The position numbers were made by a program, and so were the translations under genes. From positions 31,180,117 through 31,244,116 of the forward strand of contig JASEVX010000006.1 of NCBI GenBank assembly GCA_031761405.1: a stretch of 64,000 bases of DNA. Direction: 5' to 3'. The stretch comes from Serripes groenlandicus (Eukaryota; Mollusca; Bivalvia; Cardiida; Cardiidae). A model generated the notes under the pieces. It did no database searches, was not told the origin of the DNA, and worked only from the letters and a program-made list of their open reading frames with translations. This document shows positions 12,001 to 19,843 of this stretch, one piece after another. Each line of letters begins with the position of its first letter. Position 1 is the first letter of the stretch.

Positions 12001-15000
12001 TAGTGACCAAAGAAGAAATTGCTCAAAACGAGCAATTTCTCCTTTTGCCACAATGTTTTCCACTTTTAGACATAGGTTATACATTAAATTATAGAGATTT
12101 TCTTTTTTTTTTTAACAAAATATGTTCAAAATCGTCTGCTGCAGAATTGTCGTATGAGGGAAAGGGTTAATAAGATACCTAAACCTACATTTTGTGTCGC
12201 CCATCTGTAAGGCAGAGAGAACACATCTCCTTCGATATCATTAAACGAGTGCTTGGCGTGAAACGGTTGTAACTAAAAACCTATTTTGAAAACCCTGGTT
12301 TAGGGGCAATTTTGACCCCTTTGTAAATAATCCAAATTTAGGTGCCATTGCTCAGAACGAGCAATGTCACCTAAATTGCCATTGTTTACTAAGAAAAATG
12401 ATTTAACGCTTATAAAGACTTCATGGCGAGGTGATTAACCTTGGTAACAAAATACCAATTTTAGTTACAACCGTTTCACGCCAAGCCCTTGATTTATATC
12501 TTTGTTTCAGTTTGGCAGATTTACTTCATAGTTGCAATTCTTTTACTTTGTGATCAGCATAATGGAACAATGAATGACTAAGCTGTTTATTTTTAGCTAG
12601 TCTGTTTATTGAAGAAAAAAAGTCGGGGTATTGTGATACCCTTGGCATCATCGTCATCTGTGTTAAACTTTAACCTTACCTCATAATTTAAGAACTGTTC
12701 TAACATTTTCAAATGAAACTTGGTACACATGTTCCTATGAACGATACACATGTCGATACCAAATCACATAACTCTGGCTTTAATAAGTATTCAGTAATGC
12801 CCCTTTTTTGACTTAGAAAATAGCAGACAAGCATTGACGTTCGCTTGTGGCGCTCTTGTTTTAATTATCCCCCTTATTTTTTTATTTTTTTACGTCCATA
12901 TGTTATCACCTATTATCTAACTTTTACAAGTGTCACATGTTTTCCCAGGAAAAACACTTGTTTAATATTTGAAAATAATTTTGTTCTTTTTGACAGGCTG
13001 AGAGGAATGCATTTGAGAGAGATACGTATGAGAAAGTTGTAAGTTTTCGTTTTATTTATAGATGAATAATCTTTAGCTCGTCTGTTTTTCAACATTGGCG
13101 TTGTCGCAAAACTTTAACCTGACCTCATAACTAAAAACCCATTCATCAATTTCAAATGAAACTTGGTACACATGTTCCTAGGAACAATATGCTTATAACT
13201 CGGGTTTTTACTAATTATTCAGTAATGCCCTTTTTTCGACGAGTGTTGGCTTTTGCTCTGTGGCGCTCTTGTTTAATTGAGCAATGCTTAAGGAAAATCA
13301 ACCTTAACCTAATTATTACACAAGTGGAAGAAGACATTAGCAACTTTGTTAAAGGGTCCAAATGGATACTGCTTTCTTTCTGTGACTAATTGACAAAACA
13401 TGCAGGGATGTGCTGGCTGATCTGGATCTACATTGGATGTAAATGCCCTACTGTTAGTTTAGTCTAAGAGCACTGCTCAATTGAATATTATCATGGAAGC
13501 TAGCCTGTATGGTTAATATAGGAGAATTATATACCTATCCTAATGGCCTAGTGCTTTAGGCATCCGCTTCGGGAGCGGTAGGTTGAGGGTTTGAATACAA
13601 GACTAGAGGGCTTGGCGTGAAACGTTTTTTTTTTTTTTACCAAGGTGAATTACCTCGCCATAAAGTCTTTATAAGCGTTAAATCATTTTTCTTGGTAAAC
13701 AATGGAAATTTAGGTGCCATTGCATTGTTTACAAAGGGGTCAAAATTGCCCCAAAACCAGGGTTTTCAAAATGGGTTTTTAGTTACAACTGTTTCACGCC
13801 AAGCCCTCGAAGTGGCCGGTTGGTGAACCGCCTGCTAGTTAACCCTTTCCCTCATACAACAAATCTGCAGCAGACGACTTTAAACATATTTTGTCAAAAA
13901 GTAGAAAATCTCTATAATTGAATGGATAACCTATTATTAAAATTTGGAAAAAATTGTGACAAAAGGAGAAATTGCACGTTTTGTGCAATTTCTCCTTTTG
14001 TCACTATGTTTTCAAATAGACGTCTGCTGCAGATGTGTCAGAAAGCGTCTATATGAGGGAAAGGGTTAATGAATTTTACCAAAGGTGTGCCTGACTGATG
14101 CCTGGCAAAAAGAACAGGATTTGGGAAGTGAACGTGGCTCTTTCAATAGGCGAGATTATAATAAACAAACACAATGTAACCTTACCTTGATGATCTACAT
14201 CCATACCACCTGATATGGTTATTTTGAGTTAAAGTGCATCAACGGTAAAACAGTTACATCAACACAATTGGAAGTTGGTTTGAATGTAGAGTTGAAAATC
14301 TTATAGGAAAAGAAGAAATAGCCGAGCCTGTCCATTGGAAAAGGTACAAGTTTGCTAGATCTACACTGTTCAAATATTACTTAGACAAGCTTGTTAGAAG
14401 CTTCTGTTTGTGGGAAAGAGTTTACTAAAGTGAAAAAGAATGAGCTTACCAACACTCTAGCTTTTTACAAAAAAGAAGCAAGTACTTCTTGAAGCATTAT
14501 TAAATTAAATCTAGTAAATATGATATGATATTCCAGGCCCGAGAGCACGAGGTCGAGACCAAAAAAGCCATGAAGAAACTTTTGTATGGTAACATGACTG
14601 TTGGAAAAATGGAAGAAAAATTAAAGGTAACTTGAGATTTTTACAGTATTTTACACATTTTTCCAAGTTATCTGCTTTGATAACATCTGAAACATTTAGA
14701 ATGTGATTTGTTACTGATTTGACAAGATTTTGGTAAATGGAAAATTGCTAATTTTTTAGCATTTTTCCCCCCTGTTACAAAAATGCATTTTATGCATTTT
14801 TCAGAGACACCTTGAAAACATCGAAATAATGCGTATGTGGATACTGAGTTAACAAGACATTGGGAAATGGAAAATTGCTTCTATTTTAGCAGTTTTTCCA
14901 TCTTATGATTTTAAACTGTTTGATGACATAACTATACAGTGCATGGAATTGTGAAATAACATATTGATGCAAAGTTAAAAATATTGTGGGAAAAGGAGAA

Positions 15001-18000
15001 TTTGTATGGTTTGATCTTGATCTTGACTATTCATTAACCCTTTCCCTCATATAGACGCTTTCTGACGCCTCTGTTTGTTTTTCATACAATGTGGCCTAAT
15101 TAATTTGATGTAGCTATTTAACTTAATTACTGATTTGATTTAATTTCAGTTATATAAGATGAAAGCAGCTGCCAAAATAAGTACAGTTGCTGAAAGGTAA
15201 GACTTGTTTTATTTGATCACCAAAAATATCAAGTAGTGTCCATCAACATTTTTTATTTTGTTTATTTGTATGATGTTTTTTGACAGATTTTCCTGGGTAT
15301 ATTTCTAGTACTACCCGTCCATTTATCCTGGCACCAGCATGTCAGTTGAAATGCTAACCCCACAACCCTGAGCGCCAAGGAGAGAAAGCTATTACTACCA
15401 TTTTTACAGTCTTCCTGTCAACAGTTTAGCTTTCCCTAACGAGCAATTTCTCCCTTTACCACAACGTTTTCAATTCTATTCAATAATTATTCCTTCACAT
15501 AAAGAGAGGAATCCGCTGTGGTCAAGTGGTTAGCGTCGGGGATATCGAAACCGAGTGTCCCGGGTTCGATCCCCAGTCGCGTCACTATGGTCATGGTGGA
15601 GTGCCCTTGGGCAAGGCACATTTTCTAGCCTAGTACTGGTTTGTTTACCCAGGGATCATGAATAATTAAATTTAATTGCGCGCTAAATGACCTTAGCTGT
15701 CGATGCGCCATAAAACAATATACATTCATTCATTCACATAAAGAGAGTTTCCATATTTCTACTACGATGCTTTCAAAGTCGTCTGCTGCATATTTGTTGT
15801 ATTTGGAAAAGGGTTAATAGATGATTTATACAAATTTCAGATTGAAAGAACAGGAAGAATTATTCAACTCCCAAAAGAAAGAATATGAAAGGGAGATAAA
15901 TCATTTACGAATGTTAGTCAGAGAAAAAGAAGATTTACTTCAAAACATTTCAAGAGATAAAAGGTGAGTTAAAGGGTTATCACTTTTGCAGTTTTCCTGA
16001 TGTATGATGACTGACAATTTGACCTTGTATCAATCTTAATAAAAGTAGACCAAATGACTTCGCTGTGCACATATTAGATCTGACTACCCCGCGTAAAAGG
16101 GTTGCCTCAAATTGACTAATATAAAAAAATATTTATGAGCATAAATATTTTTTTATATTAGTCAATTTGAGGCAACCCGTTTTAATGTCTAATGTAATCA
16201 CACAATACAACACATTCCCGTGCCATACAATCGGATCACTCAACAAGCACTGCTTCTCTTTATCGTTTGAGTTGTCTTCACTGTTTTATACCAAGATTTG
16301 GTAAGCGACAATTTGATTGGCTGACACAAAGGTCAATCTGAGACAACCTGTAAGTGGCATTCATTAGATCTAAAAAGAGCGAGCGAAGTTTAGGTCTGAT
16401 TTTGATTAGATTGACCTTGTATATACACATGTATTCACAGTATGAGATTGTGTAGTATGCAATTAGGGTTAGGATGATTTTTTTTTTACCATTGAACTTT
16501 TGAAACGGGATTTTATCCCCAGTGATATTTATGCATGTGTTGCAGATGAGTGCTTGTGCATGAGTTTATTATAGGTGAGTGATAAGAATTCTCATATTCA
16601 ACGCTCTACAGTAAAAAGATTATATATTACATATACGATTGATCTAAATTCATGCAATATCCTGTTACTGATGTTATATTTGAGTTAATTAGCTGTGTTT
16701 ATGATGCTAATAGTGACAACGGTGCTGACATGATTTCATATCATCCTGGCAACTGATGACATTCCATGGAAATTATGAAAAAATACCAGGCTATTGTGAT
16801 ACCCTTGGCATCATCACAAAACTTTAACCTTACCTCATAAACTCAAAAACTGTTCAACATTTACAAATGAAACTTGGTACACATGTTCTTAGAAACAAAA
16901 CGCATGGCTTCACCAAGTCACACAACTCTGGCTTTACTTATTATTAACCCTTTCCCTTATATGACAATGCTGCAGCAGACGACTTTTTTGTCAAAAATTA
17001 GAAAGTCTCTATAATTAAATGGATAACCTATGACTAAAAGGGGAAAACATAGTGGCAAAAGGAGAAATTGCACGTTTTGTGCAATTTCTTCTTTTGTCAC
17101 TATGTTTACAAAAAGCTGTCTGCTCCAGAGGCATCAGAAAGCGTCTATATGAGGGAAAGGGTTAAGAAATGCCCTATAAATCTTTGCTAGACATTAGATG
17201 TATGTAAGTAAGGGTTAATTATACTTAAGTCAGTGTATGCTCAAGTTTTTCTTTTGTTTTTGTTTTCCAGTCTTTAGCTTCTTGGAATAAAATGTGTTCA
17301 GGTACCATATCATCATTGAACTGAATAAAGTCTCTGTGTTGAGTGTTTTAATATAACAAGTCACTTGTTGCCGTCAAACTTTCATTATAAAAACCCTTTC
17401 CCACATGAGGTCACATTTTTACACATTTGCAACAGACGATTTTGTTTTTAACTCTATTTGATAAAAATATTTTCATTTATGGAGATCTTCCAATGTTTTG
17501 CCTAGATAATCTTTCACTTTCCCACATACAACAAACTTCAAGCAGGTGACTTGGAAACTGTTTAGGCTAAAGTTTCGAAAATCTCAATAATTGGAAGTAT
17601 AATGATTGACATTAATGCAGAAGGAGAAATTGCTCATTATGAATAAGCAAATAAGTCAAAATGCGTTTGCAGGTGGGAAATGGTTAATTGGTTTATTAAG
17701 GCTTAATAACTAAGTGACCATTACCATATAGATAATGCTTATAGATATTGATGATAAATATTACACATTCGGAAAAAATGGAATATTTCAAATTTCATTC
17801 CTAGTACTGCTTGAAGTTCTCAATTCTCACAAGCTGACATCCTTAATCCTGTCCCATTTGCATACGCTTTTTCATGCCTGTATTCAAGACTTGAAAACAA
17901 TGTGGCAAAAGGAGATATGTTTGTAAAATCGTCTGTTGCAGATTTGATGTGTTATGGAAAGGGTTAATCCTGGGGGTGGGGGTTTTGTCCTAATTTTTAC

Positions 18001-19827
18001 TGCACTGTCACTCTGTACAGTGGATCCAGTTTGTCACTTATTCAAGGTCCAGCTTTTTTTTACAGCATCAGTTGTTTAATATCCAGTTAGCCTGTTACTA
18101 TTAAAAGTGGAACACAATATACAAAATGGAATAGTTAATAGAATAAATAACAAACATTCAACTTAAAACATGTTTTGTTTTTCAAATACATTTAATATTA
18201 GAACACTAGAATGATTTTTATACGCCGCCGGAGGCGGTGGTATATTGGCGTCATCTTCTCCGTCTGTCCGTCCGTCCGTACGTCAATTTCTTGTGAACGC
18301 AACTCCTCCTACGTTTCTGACCGTATCTTTTCAAAACTTGGTCAATGTCATAACTATAATGTGTAGATGTGCATGAAGCGGCGATTTTCCGGTTCATAGA
18401 TATTTGCAAGATTTATGTCCCTTGTAACTTAGTCTCTGTAGCTGATTGATATTGCAGCCTTGTGAACGCAACTCCTCCTATGTTTCTGACCGAATCTTTT
18501 CAAAACTTGGTCAATGTCATGACTATAATGGGTAGATGTGCATGAAGCGGCGATTTTTCGGTTCATTGATATTTGCAAGATTTATGTCCCTTGTAACTTA
18601 GTCTCTGTAGCTGATTAATATTGCGGCTTGTGAACGCAACTCCTCCTACGTTTCTGACTGAATCTTTTCAAAACTTGGTCAATATCATTACTATAATGGG
18701 TAGATGTGCATGAAGCAGCGATTTTCCGGTTCAGCGATTTTTGCAATAGTTATATATATATGCCTTTCGAAACTTAGCCTCTATAGTATATTCACTTGAG
18801 AACGCAACTCAAGTTTCCAAACAGGTAGAAGTGCATAAAGCAGGGATTATCCGGTAGAGTGATTTTTGCAACAGTTATGCTCAGAAGGAAAAAAGGATAC
18901 ATATCGACACTGCCATTTGACCTACTTTCATATCGGAAGCCTCTATAGGGTTCTATCTCTGTTTATATGTATCCTATTTTCTTCCTGACTGAAATAATTT
19001 GTTGAATGGGACATTAAGCTCCAACAATCCAATCCAATACTTTGTTTGCTGTTTCTTTTCCATTAAATGATTGTTTTACCATAATGGTAGTTTTGTGATT
19101 TTTTTTCATGAAATTACCATTTTTCGGTTCGGCCATTTTGATAAATATTCCAATGGTAGTCTTGTGATACATGGTAAAAGCAATAATTAAAAGGACCAAT
19201 CTTGATCTTTATATTTTGTGGCGGCACTGGCACTCTCTGATGTGATATTTCTAGTTGTCTGTATTGAAAACAATTTCAGAAGAAAACATATAACACCTGG
19301 AAATTCAGAAGAAGAATTCATTTACAGTTGAAATCACTGAAAAAAACAACGTTGAGATAAATCGTTTTCTAAGTCTCAACAAATGCTTGATGTCAGTCAT
19401 CGTCAAGCGGGAACCAGACTTTGTACTTTCTTGGTTTCCCCCAATGCTTACTATTTTCTTCTAAAGTTATATTAAAAGTTGTTTACATTTACTTGTATTT
19501 TACCCTTTCCCACATACAACAAATCGGTAGCAGACGACTATGAAAACATCTAGTTATGTTTTCAAAAGTCGTCTGCTGCAGAGGCATCAGAAAGTGTCTG
19601 TATGTGGGAAAGAGTTAAGTGAATTAATTTTCTTTTTCAGGAATGTAGAGGAAGACCTGGAATCCATGTGGCAAGCAGCTAACACAGAAAATGTCCGAAT
19701 ACGTGAAGAAATTCAGCACAACGTTACAAAATTACGCCAGCACAAAGGTCTTTCAGACGCGTTAGATGAACGTGACAGAATAGAGGGTATCTATGTGTCG
19801 TCTGATGATGAGTTAGGGAAAAACTGA
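2976..19827 (+). CDS. CEP89: CEP89-like centrosomal coiled-coil protein, 3' part (11 exons)
   Basis: Spliced host gene, 5' end outside the window. Exons: 2976-3059, 4357-4466, 5557-5672, 7303-7483, 9182-9349, 11311-11410, 12997-13038, 14537-14626, 15150-15196, 15841-15963, 19641-19827. All junctions are AG/GT and the phases join without a break into 415 codons ending in TGA. The product is almost entirely Lys/Glu/Gln-rich coiled coil. The order NPLFLAYDDRL, IVKENEKLRE, TEWEQMRENARLVLEENQNL, then SKFTKQMVLVKSEKSDIEQE fits my memory of CEP89 (CCDC123), a distal-appendage protein of centrioles needed for ciliogenesis. The C-terminus (exon 11) includes LESMWQAANTENVRIREEI. The gene structure is seen directly; the family name is from memory and could be another centriolar coiled-coil protein. 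Introns are crowded with MITEs and SINEs. Confidence 0.6.
3102..3329 (-). mobile_element. piggyBac-type MITE, full copy with TTAA on both sides
   Basis: TTAACCCTTTCCCTCATATG at the left and AAGGGAAAGGATTAA at the right; 228 bp including TTAA. Central hairpin GAAATTGCTC/GAGCAATTTC. Lies 42 bp after an exon of the CEP89-like gene. Confidence 0.85.
3378..3533 (+). repeat. Dispersed repeat (also at 36312-36465)
   Basis: Shares GTGTTTTTAAACAAACGCAA, AATTTACATTTAGTTT-like and GTCGCCGGCTTCT...GCGACTAATAA-type strings with 36312-36465. Unclassified; the shared end GACTAATAA may be an element boundary. Confidence 0.55.
3527..3662 (-). mobile_element. Partial MITE
   Basis: Hairpin core AGAAATTGCTC...GCAATTTCTTCC, GTCGTCTGCTGC and a right end GAGGGTTAA; left third missing. 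Confidence 0.6.
3724..3953 (-). mobile_element. piggyBac-type MITE, full-length
   Basis: TTAACACTTTCCCACATAC at the left, GGGAGAAGGTTTAA at the right, about 230 bp, with the internal palindrome GAAATTGCTCATCATGAGCA. Confidence 0.75.
4357..4466 (+). CDS. CEP89: CEP89-like exon b (110 nt)
   Basis: TTTCAG before, GTAATT after. Encodes HNLEVLRLRTQEIVKENEKL and an HHGHGMSGPVDITE tail; ends two bases into the Trp codon completed by the next exon. Confidence 0.75.
4485..4691 (-). mobile_element. piggyBac-type MITE copy
   Basis: TTTAAACCCATTCCCACGTA to GTGGGAAAGCGTTA. Begins only 18 bp after the preceding exon. Confidence 0.65.
4722..4921 (-). mobile_element. piggyBac-type MITE, diverged
   Basis: TTAACCCTTCCCCATATAC, TGCAGCAGACGATTTTG, then a decayed core and GCAGGTGGGGCAAGTTTAA. 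Confidence 0.55.
5036..5213 (+). mobile_element. Decayed MITE
   Basis: CTCATCATGACCAATTTCTC and TTTTGCCAAAATGTTTTCAA core with a degraded CTGCAATGGACAACTTTTG arm and GTGTAAGGGAAAGGTTTAA end. Confidence 0.5.
5557..5672 (+). CDS. CEP89: CEP89-like exon c (116 nt)
   Basis: Acceptor CCAATTTCAG, donor GTGTGT. Encodes EQMRENARLVLEENQNLLEQ followed by a Lys/His-rich helix; the block most reminiscent of vertebrate CEP89. A MITE-derived right end lies just upstream of the acceptor. Confidence 0.75.
5702..5906 (+). mobile_element. piggyBac-type MITE copy
   Basis: TTCCCACATGTAGACATATT, CTGCAGCACAC, palindrome GAAATTGCTCATCATGACCA, and GTGGGCAAGGGTCAA at the right. Confidence 0.6.
5997..6220 (+). mobile_element. 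piggyBac-type MITE, full copy, TTAA both sides
   Basis: TTAACCCTTTCCCTCATATA at the left and GAGGGAAAGGGTTAA at the right, 224 bp. Left end carries AGACGCCTCTTCAGCAGACG, right end GTCTGCTGCAGAATTG. Confidence 0.85.
6630..6800. repeat. Dispersed repeat starting TTTTTAGCTCGAC
   Basis: The opening TTTTTAGCTCGACTTTTGAA, a GAGAGCTATTGTCATGACCC stretch and the G-rich GTCGTCCGAC region resemble the sequence at 52-110 and, more distantly, 12588 and 13072. No transposase seen. Confidence 0.4.
6820..7015 (+). mobile_element. Partial MITE
   Basis: CCCCTGCAGCAGTCGACT-type start, hairpin GAAATTGCTCATAATGAGCA, right end ATGGGAAAGTGTTAA. Confidence 0.6.
7034..7257 (-). mobile_element. piggyBac-type MITE, full copy, TTAA both sides
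   Basis: TTAACCCTTGCCCTCATACG ... ATGAGGTAAAGGGTTAA, 224 bp; nearly identical in internal layout to the copies at 3102 and 8785, so recently spread. Confidence 0.85.
7303..7483 (+). CDS. CEP89: CEP89-like exon d (181 nt)
   Basis: Acceptor CATTTTTCCAG, donor GTAAGT. Encodes SKFTKQMVLVKSEKSDIEQE and more heptad coiled coil; ends two bases into a Gln codon. Confidence 0.75.
7518..7715 (+). repeat. tRNA-derived SINE
   Basis: Head with pol III box A-like GTAGTGGTAGAGCG and box B-like GGGTTTGATCC (7530-7575), middle AGGATAAATGGACCAGAAGT, and a 3' end TGATATAACTTTG with AAACACAAACAAACCCC. The most complete copy of this SINE family in the window. Confidence 0.75.
8012..8160 (-). mobile_element. Truncated MITE
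   Basis: TTAACACTTTTTTCCATGTA, TCGGACAACTTTGAAAG arm and the GTTGAAAACACTGTGGCAAA core, cut off at the central hairpin. Confidence 0.5.
8242..8420 (+). mobile_element. piggyBac-type MITE, internally deleted
   Basis: TTAAACCTTTTCCCACATGC to GTTGGAAAGGGTTAA, 179 bp; one arm of the central hairpin is missing. Confidence 0.7.
8785..9013 (-). mobile_element. piggyBac-type MITE, full copy
   Basis: TTAACCCATTCCCTCATACG ... ATGAGGGAAAGGGTTAG, 229 bp. Confidence 0.8.
9182..9349 (+). CDS. CEP89: CEP89-like exon e (168 nt)
   Basis: Acceptor TTTATTGTAG, donor GTAAGA. Encodes KKAEQEEVHRQELEVVNIKH and continues as coiled coil. A stretch including the acceptor side (ACAACCATTTTGCAATGAGC to TTTATTGTAG) is duplicated about 110 bp upstream at 9030-9073, leaving a decoy acceptor. 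Confidence 0.75.
9368..9561 (+). mobile_element. piggyBac-type MITE, TTAA both sides, core deleted
   Basis: TTAACCTTTTCCCTCATATA ... GAGGGAAAGGGTTAA; 194 bp because one half of the central hairpin is deleted. Starts 18 bp after the exon. Confidence 0.8.
9577..9900 (-). mobile_element. MITE split by a SINE insertion
   Basis: CTTAACCCTTTCCCACATAT and a CTACAGCAGGTGAC arm on the left, then the SINE at 9631-9830, then GAAAGCATTGCAATAAAAGG and the hairpin arm on the right. Nesting order: MITE first, SINE later. Confidence 0.65.
9631..9830 (+). repeat. SINE copy inside a MITE, with target duplication
   Basis: Flanked by direct repeats TGAAAGCATTG at 9620-9630 and 9831-9841. Body includes AGGATAAATGGACCAGTAGT, the CCAGGAAACGCTGTGC string and the tail GTTAAACACCAAACAATGAA plus (TCAA)n. 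The tRNA head is only partly kept. Confidence 0.75.
9954..10894 (-). mobile_element. MITE interrupted by a foldback/minisatellite element
   Basis: Left part TCAACCCTTTCCCACACAC to CAATTTCTCTTTTTA (9954-10110) and right part CACAATGTTTTTGCTGAGGC to AAAAGGGTTAA (about 10840-10894) belong to one MITE; the element at 10111-10814 sits between them. Confidence 0.55.
10111..10814. mobile_element. Element with TGCCCCCC/GGGGGGCA ends and internal tandem repeats
   Basis: Starts TGCCCCCCCGGAATCTCCGA with a local hairpin to TTCGGGGGGCA (10113-10142) and ends GGGGGGCA at 10814. Interior has about four units of ~150 bp (ACCATAACAGGTACGGCTAC ... TGACCTTGACCTTTGACCTA). No coding capacity. Abundant in bivalve genomes in my experience; class uncertain. 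Confidence 0.65.
11057..11275 (+). mobile_element. MITE copy next to an exon
   Basis: TTTTCCTACATACAGATGC, TGACGCCTCTGCAGAAGAC, core GGAGAAATAGCTG, and GCTACAGATTTGTTGCATGT, ending about 35 bp before the acceptor of the next exon. Confidence 0.6.
11311..11410 (+). CDS. CEP89: CEP89-like exon f (100 nt)
   Basis: Acceptor ATTTTTTTAG, donor GTAAGT. Encodes RAQQKMMLLQRAIEQSENKE and a short KFSTVIKI end. Confidence 0.75.
11444..11620 (-). mobile_element. Decayed MITE with short CCCATT triplication
   Basis: TTAACCCATTCCCATTCCCA: the CCCATT motif at the end has been tandemly expanded; then CTGCAGCAGACAACTT and a degraded core. Confidence 0.5.
11956..12170 (+). mobile_element. piggyBac-type MITE, TTAA both sides
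   Basis: TTAACCCTTTCTGACGCCTG (14 bp of the left end deleted) to GAGGGAAAGGGTTAA. Central GAAATTGCTCAAAACGAGCA hairpin intact. Confidence 0.8.
12249..12489 (+). mobile_element. Second MITE family (GGGCTTGGCGTGAAAC ends), copy 1
   Basis: Left end GTGCTTGGCGTGAAACGGTT, right end AACCGTTTCACGCCAAGCCC; about 240 bp, with a central GCTCAGAACGAGC hairpin. Non-coding. Copy 2 in opposite orientation is at 13608-13806. Confidence 0.8.
12588..12862 (+). repeat. Dispersed repeat, TTTTTAGCTAGTCTG type
   Basis: Shares CTTTAACCTTACCTCATAA, AAATGAAACTTGGTACACAT and GGCGCTCTTGTTT with 13072-13275 and 16790-16945. Confidence 0.6.
12997..13038 (+). CDS. CEP89: CEP89-like exon g (42 nt)
   Basis: A micro-exon: acceptor TTTTTGACAG, donor GTAAGT, codes AERNAFERDTYEKV in frame with its neighbours (phase 0/0). 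Confidence 0.7.
13072..13275 (+). repeat. Dispersed repeat, second copy
   Basis: TTTAGCTCGTCTGTTTTTCA, CTTTAACCTGACCTCATAAC, AAATGAAACTTGGTACACAT, TGGCGCTCTTGTTT; same family as 12588-12862. Confidence 0.6.
13537..13838 (+). repeat. tRNA-derived SINE head split by a MITE
   Basis: TGGCCTAGTGCTTTAGGCAT, CCGCTTCGGGAGCGG and the box B-like GAGGGTTTGAATAC (13540-13600) have tRNA layout (Pro-like CGG in the anticodon position). The MITE at 13608-13806 interrupts the copy. Not a functional tRNA. Confidence 0.5.
13608..13806 (-). mobile_element. Second MITE family, copy 2
   Basis: GGGCTTGGCGTGAAACG ... GTTTCACGCCAAGCCC; internal strings (AAAGTCTTTATAAGCGTTAA, AAAGGGGTCAAAATTGCCCC) are the reverse complement of copy 1 at 12249-12489. 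The T-run after the left end replaces part of the terminal repeat. Confidence 0.8.
13839..14069 (-). mobile_element. piggyBac-type MITE, full copy, TTAA both sides
   Basis: TTAACCCTTTCCCTCATACA ... ATGAGGGAAAGGGTTAA, 231 bp, hairpin GAAATTGCACGTTTTGTGCA. Confidence 0.85.
14537..14626 (+). CDS. CEP89: CEP89-like exon h (90 nt)
   Basis: Acceptor TGATATTCCAG, donor GTAACT. Encodes AREHEVETKKAMKKLLYGN and TVGKMEEKLK, phase 0/0. Confidence 0.75.
15033..15078 (+). mobile_element. MITE end fragment
   Basis: TTAACCCTTTCCCTCATATA and GACGCTTTCTGACGCCTCTG only; a clean 46-bp stub of the left end. Confidence 0.65.
15150..15196 (+). CDS. CEP89: CEP89-like exon i (47 nt)
   Basis: Acceptor TTAATTTCAG, donor GTAAGA. 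Encodes LYKMKAAAKISTVAE plus two bases of an Arg codon. Confidence 0.7.
15440..15815 (+). mobile_element. MITE fragment carrying a SINE
   Basis: AACGAGCAATTTCTCCCTTT to the left and GTCGTCTGCTGCATATTTG ... AAAAGGGTTAA to the right of the SINE at 15509-15732. Its right end stops about 26 bp before the acceptor of the next exon. Confidence 0.6.
15509..15732 (+). repeat. tRNA-derived SINE (second family) with 15-bp target duplication
   Basis: Head GTGGTCAAGTGGTTAGCGTC (box A-like) and CCCGGGTTCGATCCCCAG (box B), middle GTGCCCTTGGGCAAGGCA, tail of ATTCATTCATTCA-type simple repeat. Bounded by TTCACATAAAGAGAG at 15494-15508 and 15733-15747, so insertion by target-primed reverse transcription is well supported. 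Confidence 0.85.
15841..15963 (+). CDS. CEP89: CEP89-like exon j (123 nt)
   Basis: Acceptor CAAATTTCAG, donor GTGAGT. Encodes LKEQEELFNSQKKEYEREIN and further coiled coil to NISRDKR. Confidence 0.75.
16099..16178. repeat. Perfect 38-bp-arm palindrome
   Basis: Arms 16099-16136 and 16141-16178 are exact reverse complements around a 4-nt GAGC centre. Outer sequence GTTGCCTCAAATTGACTAAT reappears diverged near 16335 (GTCAATCTGAGACAACC), so it may be the core of a foldback element spanning roughly 16060-16420. Confidence 0.85.
16790..16945 (+). repeat. Dispersed repeat, third copy
   Basis: GGCTATTGTGATACCCTTGG, CTTTAACCTTACCTCATAA, AAATGAAACTTGGTACACAT; same family as 12588-12862, ended by a MITE. 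Confidence 0.55.
16944..17165 (-). mobile_element. piggyBac-type MITE, full copy, TTAA both sides
   Basis: TTAACCCTTTCCCTTATATG ... ATGAGGGAAAGGGTTAA, 222 bp; inserted in the dispersed repeat before it. Confidence 0.85.
17390..17965. mobile_element. Cluster of decayed MITE pieces
   Basis: Three diverged pieces: 17397-17520 (CCCTTTCCCACATGAGG), 17515-17690 (CTTTCCCACATACAACAAAC) and 17840-17967 (GTCCCATTTGCATACGC ... TTATGGAAAGGGTTAA). No gene. Confidence 0.5.
18222..18850 (+). repeat. Element with ~168-bp tandem units
   Basis: Begins TATACGCCGCCGGAGGCGGT with a short GTCCGTCCGTCC run, followed by about 3.3 units starting GAACGCAACTCCTCCTACGT at 18296, 18465 and 18632. Same architecture (G/C-rich hairpin end, CGTCC/CGGT run, tandem units) as 59749-60845. 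Confidence 0.75.
18885..18990. repeat. Small inverted-repeat element
   Basis: AAGGAAAAAAGGATACATAT at the left and ATATGTATCCTATTTTCTTC at the right form imperfect terminal inverted repeats around ~65 bp. Confidence 0.5.
19501..19617 (-). mobile_element. Internally deleted MITE before the last exon
   Basis: CCCTTTCCCACATACAACAA directly joined to the right half (GTCGTCTGCTGCAGAGGC ... GTGGGAAAGAGTTAA). Ends 24 bp before the exon at 19641. Confidence 0.7.
19641..19827 (+). CDS. CEP89: CEP89-like terminal exon (187 nt, TGA)
   Basis: Acceptor CTTTTTCAG. Encodes RNVEEDLESMWQAANTENVR, then EERDR-like acidic/basic helix and an acidic end VSSDDELGKN before TGA at 19825-19827. No donor follows. Candidate poly(A) signals AATAAA occur at about 20203 and 20715. 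Confidence 0.75.
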
Positions 19828-19843
19828 AATATTTTACTAGTCA

